Source: Streptomyces sp. DH37 (GTDB lineage Bacteria > Actinomycetota > Actinomycetes > Streptomycetales > Streptomycetaceae). Taken from it: 64,000 bases of DNA. The stretch is taken from positions 151,995-215,994 of the forward strand of contig NZ_JARVKV010000003.1 of NCBI RefSeq assembly GCF_029813835.1. Direction: 5' to 3'. How positions within the stretch are numbered: position 1 is the stretch's first letter; each line of letters begins with the position of its first letter. The notes beneath the pieces are model-generated. The model saw nothing but the letters and a program-made list of their open reading frames with translations. It was not told the DNA's origin and ran no database searches. The position numbers were made by a program, and so were the translations under genes. Shown piece after piece: positions 1 to 8,966 of the stretch.

Positions 1-325
1 CGGTGAGGTAGGCGTACTCGACGGAGGCACGGAAGGGGTACTCGGTGTCGTTCGAGCGGGTCTTGAGGTTGCCCGCGGGAATCACCAGCCGCTCGCCGGG
101 GAAGCGCGCGGAGAGCTTCGCGCGCCGCTCGGCGGTGCGTCCGGCCTGGGGGATCGGGTCGAGGTCGCGCAGCTCGGTGTCGGCCCAGCCGGTCCTCATG
201 TTCTCGGCGAGCTCGTCGGAGACGCCCGGGTACAGGCCGTTCTTCCGCTGCTTGATCGGCTCCCCTTCGGGCTCGGGCTCTACGGCCGCATCGTCCGGGG
301 TCTCCGGCGTCTGCTGGTCAGCCAC
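1..325 (-). CDS. pepP: Xaa-Pro aminopeptidase (aminopeptidase P), N-terminal part
   Basis: Only the first 108 codons are in the window; the gene runs off the left edge. The GTG start at 325 follows a strong AGGAGGAGG ribosome site. The visible protein carries the N-terminal segment I recognise from Streptomyces aminopeptidase P: KQRKNGLYPGVSDELAENM, then a stretch around FPGERLVIPAGNLKTRSND that begins the creatinase-like N domain. The family (M24B) removes N-terminal residues that precede proline. The catalytic metal-binding C domain should lie outside the window, so activity cannot be judged. It is transcribed in the same direction as the phosphatase gene 123 bases upstream and may be co-expressed with it. 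Confidence 0.85.
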   Translation of the reverse strand, partial: MADQQTPETPDDAAVEPEPEGEPIKQRKNGLYPGVSDELAENMRTGWADTELRDLDPIPQAGRTAERRAKLSARFPGERLVIPAGNLKTRSNDTEYPFRASVEYAYLT

Positions 326-448
326 GTCGCTGCCTCCTCCTGCTGGTGGTGTGGGCCGGGTGCGGGCCGCCTCCCATCGTAGGTCCGGCCCGGTCGGGGC
401 GGCCGGGACCCCGCGATCCCGGAGGGAGCGGCCCGGAACCGGAGCGGC

Positions 449-1972
449 TCAGAACCGGGCGGCCAGCAGCACGACGTCTTCGGCGTCCCCGGCTCCCCCG
501 ACTCGCCCGGCGCTCCCGGTGCCGTCCGCGCCGCCCCGCCCGTCGGGCAGGACGGAGCGCAGGATGTGGTCCACCAGCGCGTCGGGGTCGGCGCGCACGG
601 CCGGCGCGGCGGCGACGGCGGCGGCCCGGAGCCGGGCGAAGGCGCGCTCCATCGGCTCGCCGGTGCGGTGCAGCAGTCCGTCGCTGTAGAGCAGGAGCGT
701 TTCCCCGGGGGCCAGCCGCACCTCGACGCTGGGCGCCTCCCAGCAGGCGAGCATCCCCAGCGGCGCGGAGAGCGCGGTCTCGACGACCTCGGTGCGCTCC
801 GGACCGACGACCAGCGGCGGGCAGTGCCCGGCCCCGGCCAGCACGATCCGGGTGCCCGCCTCCGGACCGCCCGCGGCGGACGGGGTCCGCTCGGCGTACC
901 CGAACAGCGCGGTCGCCGAACGCGCCGGCTCGGTCAGCCGCAGCAGCAGCTCCAGGTCGGACAGGACCGCGACCGGGTCCTCGCCCTCCATCACCGCGTA
1001 CGCCCGCAGCGACGCCCGCAGCCGCCCCATGGCGGCGAGCGCGTCCGGCCCGGAGCCGGTGACCCCGCCCACGGAGAGCCCCAGCGCCCCCTCGGGCAGC
1101 GGCAGCACGTCGTACCAGTCGCCGCCGCCGCGCGGCCCGGTGCGGTGCCGCACCGCCAGCCGCACCCCCGGCACCCGGGGCAGCCGGGCGGGCAGCAGCT
1201 CCTCGCGCACGGTGGCCACGGCGGCGCGGGCACGGGTGAGGTCGACCTGGCGGGCGATGTGCTCGGCGGCGTGCCGCACGTACAGGCCGAGCAGATGGCG
1301 CTGGCGCTCGGTGGGCTGCGCGGGCTCGTCGTACAGCCAGACGGCGGCGCCGACCCGTCCGGTGCTCTCGGCCGTGAGCGGGACGGCGTAGCTGGCGGCG
1401 TAGCCGAGGCGGGCGGCGACCTCGCGGTGGCGCGGGTCGAGGTCCTCGTCCCGGGCGATGTGGGGGTGGGTGATCTCCCGCGGGCCGTCCGCGGCCCCGG
1501 GACCGGCGGCGCCGGTTCCGGGGAGTCCGTCGAGGAGGCGCGCGTAGGAGGCGGAGTCGCGCGGGACGGTCTCGATGTGGCCGAGGTCCGCCGCGCCCAG
1601 GCCGAGGCCGACGGTGGTGTCGGGTCCGAGCCCGTCGGCCGGCTCCAGGGCGATCAGCCCGCGCCGGGCGCCCACGAGGGCGGCTCCGGCGCACAGGGCC
1701 TCGTGCACCGCGCTCTCCAGGGTGTCGGTGCGCGCCAGGCGTTCGGTGAGGTCGTGCAGGGTGGTGAGGTCGGAGATCCACCCGGCGAGGCGGTCCTGGA
1801 CGGCCGCGAGGTGCTCGACGGGCCGCGCCAGGGCGGGGTCGTCGACGGCGGGCGGCCGGGGGGAGGAAGCGGGCTGCCGGTGGGGCGCGGTCGCCGCGGG
1901 CGGGACAGTGTGCTGGGGAAGAGCGGAAGGCAAGTCGATTCCGGCCAGTTTCGGCGGTTGCTGGCCGCTCAT
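449..1972 (-). CDS. GAF / SpoIIE-type PP2C phosphatase, possibly inactive
   Basis: 507 residues. Residues about 55-245 form a GAF-like sensor domain, preceded by a Pro/Ala-rich head; about 255-507 form a SpoIIE/RsbU PPM phosphatase domain. Such proteins usually dephosphorylate STAS anti-anti-sigma factors in partner-switching circuits. The first metal motif GGGDWYDV (about 280-287) and LLLYSDGL (about 428) are intact. The second motif, normally GD-x-x-G-x-G, reads VGGVTGSG, so its Asp is Gly, and the terminal DD motif reads EDVVLL. Two metal ligands are therefore changed, and catalysis may be weak or lost. The ATG start overlaps the stop of a 14-codon leader frame. An RsbW-like ATPase lies 3.5 kb away. 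Domain calls are firm; activity is inference. Confidence 0.88.
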   Translation of the reverse strand: MSGQQPPKLAGIDLPSALPQHTVPPAATAPHRQPASSPRPPAVDDPALARPVEHLAAVQDRLAGWISDLTTLHDLTERLARTDTLESAVHEALCAGAALVGARRGLIALEPADGLGPDTTVGLGLGAADLGHIETVPRDSASYARLLDGLPGTGAAGPGAADGPREITHPHIARDEDLDPRHREVAARLGYAASYAVPLTAESTGRVGAAVWLYDEPAQPTERQRHLLGLYVRHAAEHIARQVDLTRARAAVATVREELLPARLPRVPGVRLAVRHRTGPRGGGDWYDVLPLPEGALGLSVGGVTGSGPDALAAMGRLRASLRAYAVMEGEDPVAVLSDLELLLRLTEPARSATALFGYAERTPSAAGGPEAGTRIVLAGAGHCPPLVVGPERTEVVETALSAPLGMLACWEAPSVEVRLAPGETLLLYSDGLLHRTGEPMERAFARLRAAAVAAAPAVRADPDALVDHILRSVLPDGRGGADGTGSAGRVGGAGDAEDVVLLAARF

Positions 1973-2013
1973 GGGCGGCGGCCCTCAGTGCGGACCAGCG
2001 TCGTCAATAGCAT
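1969..2013 (-). CDS. possible 14-residue leader peptide of the phosphatase gene
   Basis: A short frame, MLLTTLVRTEGRRP, starts at ATG 2013 with GGGGGT about 6 bases upstream. Its TGA overlaps the ATG of the phosphatase gene (ATGA), so translational coupling is possible. Nothing else supports it as a gene. The overlap and the ribosome site are the whole case, and it may be chance. Confidence 0.25.
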   Translation of the reverse strand: MLLTTLVRTEGRRP

Positions 2014-2679
2014 CGCAAACCCCCATGTCGTGCTGCTCCGCTATCAATGTCTTCAGGTGTACACGCCCTGATGACAAGATGTCCAGCATTGTCCCGGCAG
2101 GCCGCGGGCGCGCCTGCGGGCCGCCTCGGGAACAGGGTCCGCCCGCCGTCCGCGAAACATCCGGAGGCTGCACGGGGATGGCCATAAGCTTGGCCGAAAA
2201 CGTACCCTGTGTCAGGCGGCGCGCGATCGACTGGCGTCCGTACGGCAGCGCGTCATCACGGTCGTTGTGGGTACGTGGATACCTACGGCACGAGGGGTCG
2301 GGCGAGCGAGCAGCGGTCGGGTTCCGCCGGAACCCGATGACGGCACCCGTGCGTCTCACGAGGCGGGAACGAGGCGCGCTCTCGCACGCGGCGATGAGGG
2401 TTCAGGGCACGGTCGGCGGACGGTCACCGGGCAGTACGGCGGTACGGACGGGTGCGAGCGACGTCCGGGCGGTGCCGCCGCGCCGCGTTCCACGCCCGGC
2501 CCATGGGACGCCCCGACCGCGAGCCGCGGAGAGCACTACGGTGACGCACCGCCCGGCCATGGGTGTGCGGTCACGTGAGATCCAGGTGTACAGGTGTGAG
2601 GACCGGAAGGCCGCTACCGGCTTCCCGGTTCCGATAGGTCCTTGTCGATCCTTGGCGTTACGGAAAGGAACGAGCGCTG
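2014..2679. other. intergenic region upstream of divergent genes
   Basis: About 670 bases between the phosphatase gene (leftward) and the primase-like gene (rightward), so both promoters should lie here. A 34-codon leftward frame ending at 1985 (start 2089) has no ribosome site and I do not call it. The stretch 2050-2075, with GTGTACAC-like bases, and an imperfect GC-rich inverted repeat around 2605-2632 are the only structures I see. No confident promoter hexamers were found. Confidence 0.5.
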
Positions 2680-3390
2680 ATGCGCGAGATCCTCGGAAGG
2701 CGACGCATGACCCGCTGGGCGCTGCGCGACGCGGCGCTCGTCTGCGCGACACGGTGGGGGTGGCCCGTGCTGCCCGGTGTGGCGCCGCGGGAGTCCAGGC
2801 GCCTGACCGCACGCCAGTCCGGGCAGCCGCGGGGGCGCTGCTCCTGCCCGCGGCCCGACTGCGCCGTGCCCGGCGCCCATCCCTTCGACCCCGAGCTGCT
2901 GGCCGCCTCCACCGACGCGCGCATGGTGCGCTGGTGGTGGACCAACCGCCCCGACGCGCCGGTCCTGCTGGCCACCGGAGGCCGCGCGCCCTGCGCGCTG
3001 AGCCTGCCGGCGGCCGCGGGGGCCAGGGCGCTGGAGGAGTTCGACCGGCTCGGTCTGCGCACCGGCCCGGTCGTGGCCGGCCCGACCCGCTTCACGCTGC
3101 TGGTGGCGCCGTACGACCTGGAGGAGCTGGGCGAGCTGCTCTACGCCCAGGACTGGGTGCCCAGTTCGCTGCGGTTCCACGGCGAGGGCGGCTACGTGCC
3201 GCTGCCGCCGTCGCGCACCGGCGCGGGGCAACTGCACTGGGAGAGGCCGCCGGTCGTGCTGGGCGGCGGGGAACGGGGCGCCCGCGGCGGTGACGGTGCG
3301 CCGTGGCTGCCGCGGATGGAGCCCCTGGTGGACGTGCTGGTGCGGGCGAGCGCCGCCGTCCCGGACACCGGCAGCCGGCTGGCGTACTGA
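2680..3390 (+). CDS. bifunctional DNA primase/polymerase-like (prim-pol) protein
   Basis: 236 residues, ATG start with AAAGGAA about 10 bases upstream. It resembles the Streptomyces chromosomal proteins annotated as bifunctional DNA primase/polymerase, a short stand-alone version of the N-terminal prim-pol domain. Recognisable parts are an early W-x-V-x-P segment, a cysteine-containing stretch RGRCSCPRPDCAVPGAHP at about 48-65, and WWWTNRPDAPVLLATG at about 85-100. The acidic catalytic residues of true archaeo-eukaryotic primases are not obvious, so primase activity is doubtful. It stands alone, with the secreted-protein gene 175 bases downstream in the same direction. Confidence 0.7.
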   Translation: MREILGRRRMTRWALRDAALVCATRWGWPVLPGVAPRESRRLTARQSGQPRGRCSCPRPDCAVPGAHPFDPELLAASTDARMVRWWWTNRPDAPVLLATGGRAPCALSLPAAAGARALEEFDRLGLRTGPVVAGPTRFTLLVAPYDLEELGELLYAQDWVPSSLRFHGEGGYVPLPPSRTGAGQLHWERPPVVLGGGERGARGGDGAPWLPRMEPLVDVLVRASAAVPDTGSRLAY

Positions 3391-3565
3391 CCGGGCGGCC
3401 CGTCCGGGCCGCCCGGGACCCCGGCCACCCGTCACTCGTACGGGTAACAGCGCGCCGGAGTTGGAGGGAAACAGGCGCTCTGTCCGGTGGGGCGCCGTCT
3501 TCCTCCCGATATGTTCGGCCCACCGAAGAGCTTCTCCCGTCAAGCGAGTTGCAGGTGGACCGCCC

Positions 3566-4210
3566 ATGTACGAGCCGCAGCAGCGTGCCTCGAACCTCCG
3601 CGTGATCGCGCTCGCCAGCGGGGTCGCGCTCGCGGTGGTCCTGCCGCTCGCCGTCGCGACCGCCGGCCCCGACGCGCCGCGGGCGGCCGGCGGGCGCGAC
3701 GGCCGCCCGGCCGCCTCCGCCGCCTCTCCCGAGCCCGAGCCGGGGCGCGGGCCGGAGCCGGGGCGCGGGCCGGGATCCGGTCCGTCGCCGCTCCCTCTCC
3801 CGTCCGGGCCCCTCTCCGGCGGCGGCCTGTCGCGGGCCACCGCGGTCTGCGGCCCCCAGTCCGTGTCCCCGGAGGGGGTGCGGGCGCAGACCTGCGTCCT
3901 GGCACGGGACGGCGCCACCTGGGGGCGCGTGTACTACCGGAACACCACGGGCGAGCCGCTGCACGGCGCGCTGAGCCTGCTGGGCCCCGGCGGGCGGACG
4001 GTCAGCACGCCCTGCGAACTGCCCGCGGCGGACCGGCCGGGCGTGTGCGACACCCCGCGCCGGCGCACGGAGCGGACGTTCTCCGGCGATGAGCCGTACA
4101 CGGCGGTGGCGGAGGTCGCCGCGCCGGACGGGGAGGGGCTGCTGCTGCGCTCCGGCAGCGGGGCCGGCGAGGCCGGTGACGCCGACGTCCGCGGTGTTCC
4201 GGGGAGTTGA
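3566..4210 (+). CDS. secreted or membrane-anchored hypothetical protein
   Basis: 214 residues. I start it at ATG 3566 rather than at upstream in-frame codons, because this places a hydrophobic segment (ALASGVALAVVLPLAVATAG, residues about 15-34) at the N terminus as a signal peptide or anchor. Residues 35-85 are a Pro/Glu/Gly/Arg-rich linker containing direct repeats of EPGRGP. The remaining ~125 residues form a small domain with four cysteines (near AVCGP, QTCVL, TPCEL and GVCDT) that could form two disulfides. No family is recognised. A perfect hairpin 50 bases after the stop probably ends its transcript. Confidence 0.6.
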   Translation: MYEPQQRASNLRVIALASGVALAVVLPLAVATAGPDAPRAAGGRDGRPAASAASPEPEPGRGPEPGRGPGSGPSPLPLPSGPLSGGGLSRATAVCGPQSVSPEGVRAQTCVLARDGATWGRVYYRNTTGEPLHGALSLLGPGGRTVSTPCELPAADRPGVCDTPRRRTERTFSGDEPYTAVAEVAAPDGEGLLLRSGSGAGEAGDADVRGVPGS

Positions 4211-4260
4211 GCGCCCGGCCGCCCTGCCGGCGGGATCCGCGGAATGCGGACATGGAAAGA

Positions 4261-4298
4261 CCCGGTCGCTGGCGACGGGGGATGCACCAGCGACCGGG
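4261..4298. terminator. 12-bp perfect hairpin, probable bidirectional terminator
   Basis: Arms CCCGGTCGCTGG (4261-4272) and CCAGCGACCGGG (4287-4298) enclose a 14-base loop. It lies between two convergent genes, ending at 4210 on the plus strand and 4436 on the minus strand. No U-tract follows, as is usual in Streptomyces. Confidence 0.6.
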
Positions 4299-4435
4299 CT
4301 GCAAGAACGGTAACAAGTAATGGCCCGTTCGCAAATTCCACCGACCGCTTCAAGCCGCCGATTTACCTGCGGTTACGGCCCATTGTGACGGGAATCACGG
4401 TGCATTCGTTCTCGCACTTCCCCGGAATTCGTCTG

Positions 4436-5404
4436 TCAGTTGAGAGTTACCTGTCGATTGGTGAATCCACTGCGCGCCCGGCGCTCCTCCGCGGTGAGCG
4501 GAATGCTGGCCTCCAGCGCCTCCGCGAGCCGTTCCGCGAAGGCCGCCGCGGGCTTCTCGCACTCCTCCGCGCCCATCGTGCGCGGCAGGTCCCACACCGG
4601 AACCGTCAGGCCGTGCGCACGGAAGGAGCCGACCAGCCGCGTGCCCTCCCCGAGCGACGAGGAGCCCGCGGCGTGCAGCCGGGCGAGCGCGTCGAGCAGC
4701 CGCTCCTCCGGATGCGGCATGACCCAGCGCAGGTGGTTCTTCTCCGGGGTCTCGCACCAGTACGCGGCTTCCACGCCCTCCAGCCGGGCGGTCGGCAGGG
4801 CGGCCGAATTGGCGCGTTCCAGCGAGGCGGCCACCTCCGGGCTCTGGTTGCCGGCGTCCTCCACCCAGAACTCGAAGCCGCTGTGCACCTCGGGCACGAA
4901 GGGCGCGTCCGGGTCCAGCAGGTCCTGCAGGCGCGGGGCGTCGGCCGGGGCGCGCTCGACGGCCACCGGGGTGCCCGGCTTCGCCGTCAGGGCCCGCCGC
5001 AGCACGTCGGCGAGGTCCCGGCTGATGTCGCCGGAGGGGGTGTCGTTCTGCAGTCCGAGCAGGACGGCCCCGTTGTCGCGGCGCAGCGCGGGCCAGGCCA
5101 TCGGCAGGACGGTGGCCAGCGTCAGCGAGGGAACGTCCTCGGGCAGGCCGTCCCTCAGCCTCAGCGGCACCGTCGCGGCGGGCACCAGTTCGCGCAGCGC
5201 CACCCAGTCGCACTCCCCGGGCAGTCCCTCGAACGGGCGGCGCACCAGCTCGGTCACCGCCTGCGCGGCGGCACGCCCGTGGCACGCCTTGTAGCGGCGG
5301 CCGGATCCGCAGGGGCAGGGCTCGCGGGCGCCGACGACGGGGACCTCACCGTCGGCGAGCTGCGGCTTGGCGGCCTTGGTCTGGGGTCGGCGCTTCTTGG
5401 CCAT
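4436..5404 (-). CDS. SEC-C zinc-motif protein (DUF5926 family)
   Basis: 322 residues from ATG 5404 ([10 protein letters not shown]). Near the N terminus, residues 30-43 read [14 protein letters not shown], the SEC-C zinc-binding motif also found at the C terminus of SecA. The rest (about 50-322) matches, by eye, the actinobacterial DUF5926 family, whose function is unknown. The basic N-terminal tail suggests nucleic-acid or ribosome contact, but that is speculation. It is transcribed leftward; the RsbW-like gene lies about 100 bases upstream in the same direction. A hairpin lies beyond its stop. Confidence 0.85.
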   Translation of the reverse strand: MAKKRRPQTKAAKPQLADGEVPVVGAREPCPCGSGRRYKACHGRAAAQAVTELVRRPFEGLPGECDWVALRELVPAATVPLRLRDGLPEDVPSLTLATVLPMAWPALRRDNGAVLLGLQNDTPSGDISRDLADVLRRALTAKPGTPVAVERAPADAPRLQDLLDPDAPFVPEVHSGFEFWVEDAGNQSPEVAASLERANSAALPTARLEGVEAAYWCETPEKNHLRWVMPHPEERLLDALARLHAAGSSSLGEGTRLVGSFRAHGLTVPVWDLPRTMGAEECEKPAAAFAERLAEALEASIPLTAEERRARSGFTNRQVTLN

Positions 5405-5502
5405 GGCGTGCGGATCTCCCGGTCGTACGGACGCTGTCGGCGCGAGCCTAGTCCGTGGGGCCGGGGCGTCACGCGTACACGGAGGGCCGCCACCCGGAAC
5501 GA

Positions 5503-6003
5503 CTACGCGAAGTCCTCCAGCCCCGACAGGTCGAAACGCATCGAGGAGGCGAACCCGTCGTCCTCCGACGGCGCCACCACCGCCCAGACCGTCACCCCGC
5601 CGCCGTGCCCCCGGCCGCCGCGGTCGTCGCGCACGCCCCAGTCGCGGGCGAGGGAGGTGATGATCGACAGGCCTCTGCCGCCCCGCGCGGTCACCGACGG
5701 ATTGGACGGCCGCGGCCTGGTCGGGCCCCCGCCGTCGGTGACGGAGACGCCCACCCCGCCGTCGGGCGTACGGCCCCAGGCCGCGCGCACGCAGTCGCCC
5801 GCGCCGATCGGCCTGGCGTGGCGGTACGCGTTGCTGAGGAGTTCGGAAAGGATGAGGACCGCGTCGTCGACGACCGCTTCGGGCGTCCCGGAGCCGAGGA
5901 GTTCCTCGCGCATCCGGCGCCTCGCCGCACCCACGCCGGCCGGACCGTGGGGTACGGCCATCGTCGACGACGTCGGCGCTTCCCGTGCAACCACCAACGC
6001 CAC
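5503..6003 (-). CDS. RsbW-like anti-sigma / HATPase-fold protein
   Basis: 166 residues from GTG 6003, chosen because AAGGAGG sits 7 bases upstream; an upstream ATG at 6099 would add 32 residues with no ribosome site. It has the GHKL ATPase motifs of serine-kinase anti-sigma factors: N-box [19 protein letters not shown], a G1-like VTDGGG and a G2-like GGRGLSII. Streptomyces has many such stand-alone proteins; some bind and inhibit SigB-type factors and phosphorylate STAS antagonists, while others have no known partner. No STAS gene is adjacent. The SpoIIE protein upstream and the two SigB-type sigma genes at 31.7-33.5 kb are possible circuit partners, by inference only. Confidence 0.85.
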   Translation of the reverse strand: MALVVAREAPTSSTMAVPHGPAGVGAARRRMREELLGSGTPEAVVDDAVLILSELLSNAYRHARPIGAGDCVRAAWGRTPDGGVGVSVTDGGGPTRPRPSNPSVTARGGRGLSIITSLARDWGVRDDRGGRGHGGGVTVWAVVAPSEDDGFASSMRFDLSGLEDFA

Positions 6004-6157
6004 CCCCGAGACCTCCTTCTTCGCCCCACGCCACGTGATGGATGCCCCTTTGTCCACCGGCGGAAACCGTCCGGCGCCTTCCCGTGACGCACCCCTCACC
6101 GGCGCTTCACCACCGGTGGGGCACGAGTGCGCCGGAGCGCGCGGCGCGGTCCCGGCC

Positions 6158-6985
6158 TCAGCCCCGGTGCATCTCGTCCAGCTGGGCCAGCACGCGCCGG
6201 GGCCGGTTGGTGATGATGGCGTCCACGCCGAGCAGCGCGCACAGCTCCACGTCGGCCGGGTCGTCCACCGTCCACACGTGCACCTGGTGGCCCTCGCGGT
6301 GCGCCCACGCCACGTACTCGGGGTGGGCGCGCAGGATCCGGATGCCGGGTCCGGCGATCCCCACGCCCGGCGGCAGCTTCCCGTCGCGGTGGCGCGGCAG
6401 CAGGAACTGCATCAGGTAGACGGTGGGGATCCACGGCGCCGCGGCCCGCACCCGGTGCAGGGAGCGCGCCGAGAAGCTCATCACGCGCACGGGAATGGCC
6501 GGATCGTGACGGGCGAGCACGCGCAGCAGCTCCTCCTCGACCTGCCCGGCCCAGCGGGTGGGGTGCTTGGTCTCGATGGCCAGCTCCACCCGGCGCCCCG
6601 CGGCGGCCTGCTCCTCCACCAGGCGCAGCAGCCGCTCCAGGGTGAGGACGGAGGTGTGCTCGCGGCTCTCCGTCTCGGGCGACTCCCCGTCGTTCAGCCG
6701 GCCCTTCCAGGAACCGAAGTCCAGCTCGGCCAGGTCGGCCAGCTCCAGCGCGGAGACGGCGCCGCGGCCGTTGGAGGTACGGTTGATCCTGCGGTCGTGC
6801 ACACAGACCAGGTGCCCGTCGGCGGTGAGCCGCACGTCGCACTCCAGCGCGTCGGCGCCGTCCTCGATGGCCCTGCGGTACGCGGCCAGGGTGTGCTCCG
6901 GGGCGTCCTCGGAGGCCCCGCGGTGGGCGACGACGGAGATGGGGCGCCGGGCCCCGGGCGACCCCTGGTGGTTGTCACGGCTCAC
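6158..6985 (-). CDS. glycerophosphodiester phosphodiesterase
   Basis: 275 residues from GTG 6985; no signal peptide, so it is probably cytosolic. GDPD enzymes hydrolyse glycerophosphodiesters from phospholipid turnover to glycerol-3-phosphate and an alcohol. The TIM-barrel signature is complete: HRGASEDAPEHTLAAY (21-36, with the catalytic His-Arg), the metal ligands in ALECDV (about 46-51), and the second catalytic His in VHD (62-64). Later strands carry AIETKHP and VHVWTVDD, as expected. It is divergent from the HtrA gene; a tandem repeat lies between them. Confidence 0.9.
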   Translation of the reverse strand: MSRDNHQGSPGARRPISVVAHRGASEDAPEHTLAAYRRAIEDGADALECDVRLTADGHLVCVHDRRINRTSNGRGAVSALELADLAELDFGSWKGRLNDGESPETESREHTSVLTLERLLRLVEEQAAAGRRVELAIETKHPTRWAGQVEEELLRVLARHDPAIPVRVMSFSARSLHRVRAAAPWIPTVYLMQFLLPRHRDGKLPPGVGIAGPGIRILRAHPEYVAWAHREGHQVHVWTVDDPADVELCALLGVDAIITNRPRRVLAQLDEMHRG

Positions 6986-7017
6986 CGCGTTATGGTGCCA
7001 CCCCGTCCCGTGTGCGC

Positions 7018-7061
7018 GGTCCGTCCGGGGTCCGTCCGGGGTCCGTTCGGGGTCCGTCCGG
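7018..7061. repeat. four tandem 11-bp repeats between divergent genes
   Basis: Unit GGTCCGTCCGG occurs four times head to tail (7018, 7029, 7040, 7051), the third with a single C-to-T change. It sits in the shared upstream region of the phosphodiesterase and HtrA genes. It could be a set of regulator sites or simple slippage expansion. Confidence 0.85.
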
Positions 7062-7176
7062 ACGGACGCGCTTACGCCGGTCTGACGTGCGGGCGGAGAA
7101 GCTTGTTGCCACACACCTGAATACGCACGCCGTCCCCGGAAAGACGTGCGACTGTCGTGTACCTGAGGAGAGAGCT

Positions 7177-8772
7177 GTGAGCACCGAGAACGAGGGCGCC
7201 GCCGACGAGCACGCGGCCGGCGCCCCCGTGCCGCCCCCGCCGGCCGACCGGTCCGGCGCGAACGACGCCGCCGCGCCCAGGACACCGACCGACAACCCGT
7301 CGGAGGACTACGACCTCCCGGCCCCCGCGCCCGCCCCCTCCCCCGCTCCGGAGGCGGCGCCGAGGGACGAGTCGACGACCCTCCTGCGGAAGATCGAGCC
7401 GGACGCCCCGGAGCCGGCCCACCCCCAGTCCGCCCCGCCCGTACCGCCCGTACCGCCCGCCCCCCAGGACCACCCCGCCGCCCAGCAGCCCCCGGCCTCC
7501 CACCCCTCCGCCGGGCAGCAGCCCCCCGCCCCCCATGCCCCGGCCGGGCAGTGGGGCGCGCCGGGCGGCTACGACGGCTTCGGCGGCCCGCCCCCCGCCC
7601 CGGGATCCCCCGCCGCTCCCGCCTCCCCCTGGGGCGTGCCGCCCGTGTCCCCGCCCCCGGAGCGCAAGCGCCGCTTCGGCGGCCTCGTCGCCGCCGTCGC
7701 GGCGGCGGCCCTCCTCGCGGGCGGCGTCGGCACGGGCATCGGCTTCTGGGCCGCCGATCGCGCGGACCGCTCCTCGACGACCATCTCCGCCGACGGCGGC
7801 CTCGAGCAGGTCAACCGCGCCCCCGACTCCGTCGCCGGCATCGCGGCCAAGGCCCTGCCCAGCGTCGTGACGATCCAGGCCGAGGGCGGCGGCGAGAGCG
7901 GCACCGGCACCGGCTTCGTCTACGACCAGCAGGGCCACATCATGACCAACAACCACGTGGTGGCCAGCGCGGCCGACGGCGGCGAGCTGACCGCCACCTT
8001 CTCCGACGGCCGCCAGTACGACGCCGAGGTCGTCGGCCGGGCCCAGGGCTACGACGTGGCGGTCATCAAGCTGAAGAACGCCGACGACGCCAAGCTCACC
8101 CCGCTGCCGCTCGGCGACTCCGACAAGGTCCAGGTCGGCGACGCGACCATCGCGATCGGCGCCCCGTACGGCCTGTCCGGCACGGTCACCACCGGCATCG
8201 TCAGCGCCAAGAACCGTCCCGTCGCCTCCAGCGACGGCCAGGGCTCCAAGGCGTCCTACATGAGCGCCCTGCAGACCGACGCCTCCATCAACCCGGGCAA
8301 CTCCGGCGGCCCCCTGCTCAACGCCAACGGCGCGGTGATCGGCATCAACTCCGCCATCCAGTCGGCCGGCGGCGGCCTCGGCCAGGGCTCGCCGGGCAGC
8401 ATCGGCCTCGGCTTCGCCATCCCGATCAACCAGGCCCAGCGCGTGGGCAAGGCCCTGATCGAGACCGGCGAGCCCGTCTACCCGGTCATCGGCGTCCAGG
8501 TCGACCTCCGCGCCCAGGGCAACGGCGCCCGCATCATCGAGGACACCGACGACGGCAGCGAGCCGATCACCCCCGGCGGCCCGGCCGACAAGGCCGGCCT
8601 GAAGCCGGGCGACGTGATCACCGAGCTCGACGGCGTCTCGATCGACAGCGGCCCCACCCTGATCAGCGAGATCTGGGCCCACGAACCGGGCGAGAAGATC
8701 ACGGTCACCTACGAGCGGGGCGGCAAGGAGAACAAGGCCGAACTGACCCTGGGTTCCCGCGAGGGCGACTGA
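7177..8772 (+). CDS. membrane-anchored HtrA/DegP-type serine protease with PDZ domain
   Basis: 531 residues from GTG 7177, with GAGGAGAG upstream. The first ~160 residues are a cytoplasmic Pro/Ala-rich tail. One transmembrane helix (about 167-190) follows, then an extracellular trypsin-like domain with the triad H260 (TNNHVV), D293 (GYDVAVIKL) and S376 (NPGNSGGPL), and a C-terminal PDZ domain (about 435-525, GGPADKAGLKPGDVI). Such proteases handle misfolded exported proteins and envelope stress; Streptomyces carry several paralogues, some under CseBC/SigE or CssRS-like control. Length and domain order are normal. No partner gene is adjacent. Confidence 0.93.
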   Translation: MSTENEGAADEHAAGAPVPPPPADRSGANDAAAPRTPTDNPSEDYDLPAPAPAPSPAPEAAPRDESTTLLRKIEPDAPEPAHPQSAPPVPPVPPAPQDHPAAQQPPASHPSAGQQPPAPHAPAGQWGAPGGYDGFGGPPPAPGSPAAPASPWGVPPVSPPPERKRRFGGLVAAVAAAALLAGGVGTGIGFWAADRADRSSTTISADGGLEQVNRAPDSVAGIAAKALPSVVTIQAEGGGESGTGTGFVYDQQGHIMTNNHVVASAADGGELTATFSDGRQYDAEVVGRAQGYDVAVIKLKNADDAKLTPLPLGDSDKVQVGDATIAIGAPYGLSGTVTTGIVSAKNRPVASSDGQGSKASYMSALQTDASINPGNSGGPLLNANGAVIGINSAIQSAGGGLGQGSPGSIGLGFAIPINQAQRVGKALIETGEPVYPVIGVQVDLRAQGNGARIIEDTDDGSEPITPGGPADKAGLKPGDVITELDGVSIDSGPTLISEIWAHEPGEKITVTYERGGKENKAELTLGSREGD

Positions 8773-8821
8773 CGGACCGGCTAGGCTGTCCCCACGCCGC
8801 CCGCGGCACGGCGCGGCGTGG

Positions 8822-8908
8822 GGAGGCTTGCCCGAGCGGCCTAAGGGAACGGTCTTGAAAACCGTCGTGGTGGCGACACCACCGTGGGTTCAAATCCCAC
8901 AGCCTCCG
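8822..8908 (+). tRNA. tRNA-Ser (anticodon UGA)
   Basis: 87 bases. Acceptor arms GGAGGCT and AGCCTCC, discriminator G; anticodon stem ACGGT/ACCGT with loop CTTGAAA, giving TGA at 8856-8858. A long variable arm, typical of serine tRNA, and the T-loop GGTTCAAATCC are present. CCA is not encoded. Confidence 0.97.
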
Positions 8909-8933
8909 CAGAGGTGACAGAAGCAGCAGTTCA

Positions 8934-8966
8934 GAGGGCGGGTCTCCGATTCGGAGGCCCGCCCTC
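8934..8966 (+). terminator. terminator hairpin after tRNA-Ser(UGA)
   Basis: A 15-bp stem with one G-U pair (8934-8948 with 8952-8966) and a 3-base loop starts 25 bases after the tRNA. Confidence 0.7.

Noticed and set aside
1985..2089. 34-codon minus-strand frame upstream of the phosphatase
   Set aside because: No ribosome site and no recognisable product; probably chance, though the peptide is not low-complexity.
4261..4298. Hairpin as a riboswitch
   Set aside because: It lies between two convergent genes and shows no conserved aptamer core; a terminator explains it better.
4244..7120. 958-codon open frame on the plus strand
   Set aside because: It runs antisense through three recognisable minus-strand genes (SEC-C, RsbW-like, GDPD) and its product is low-complexity.
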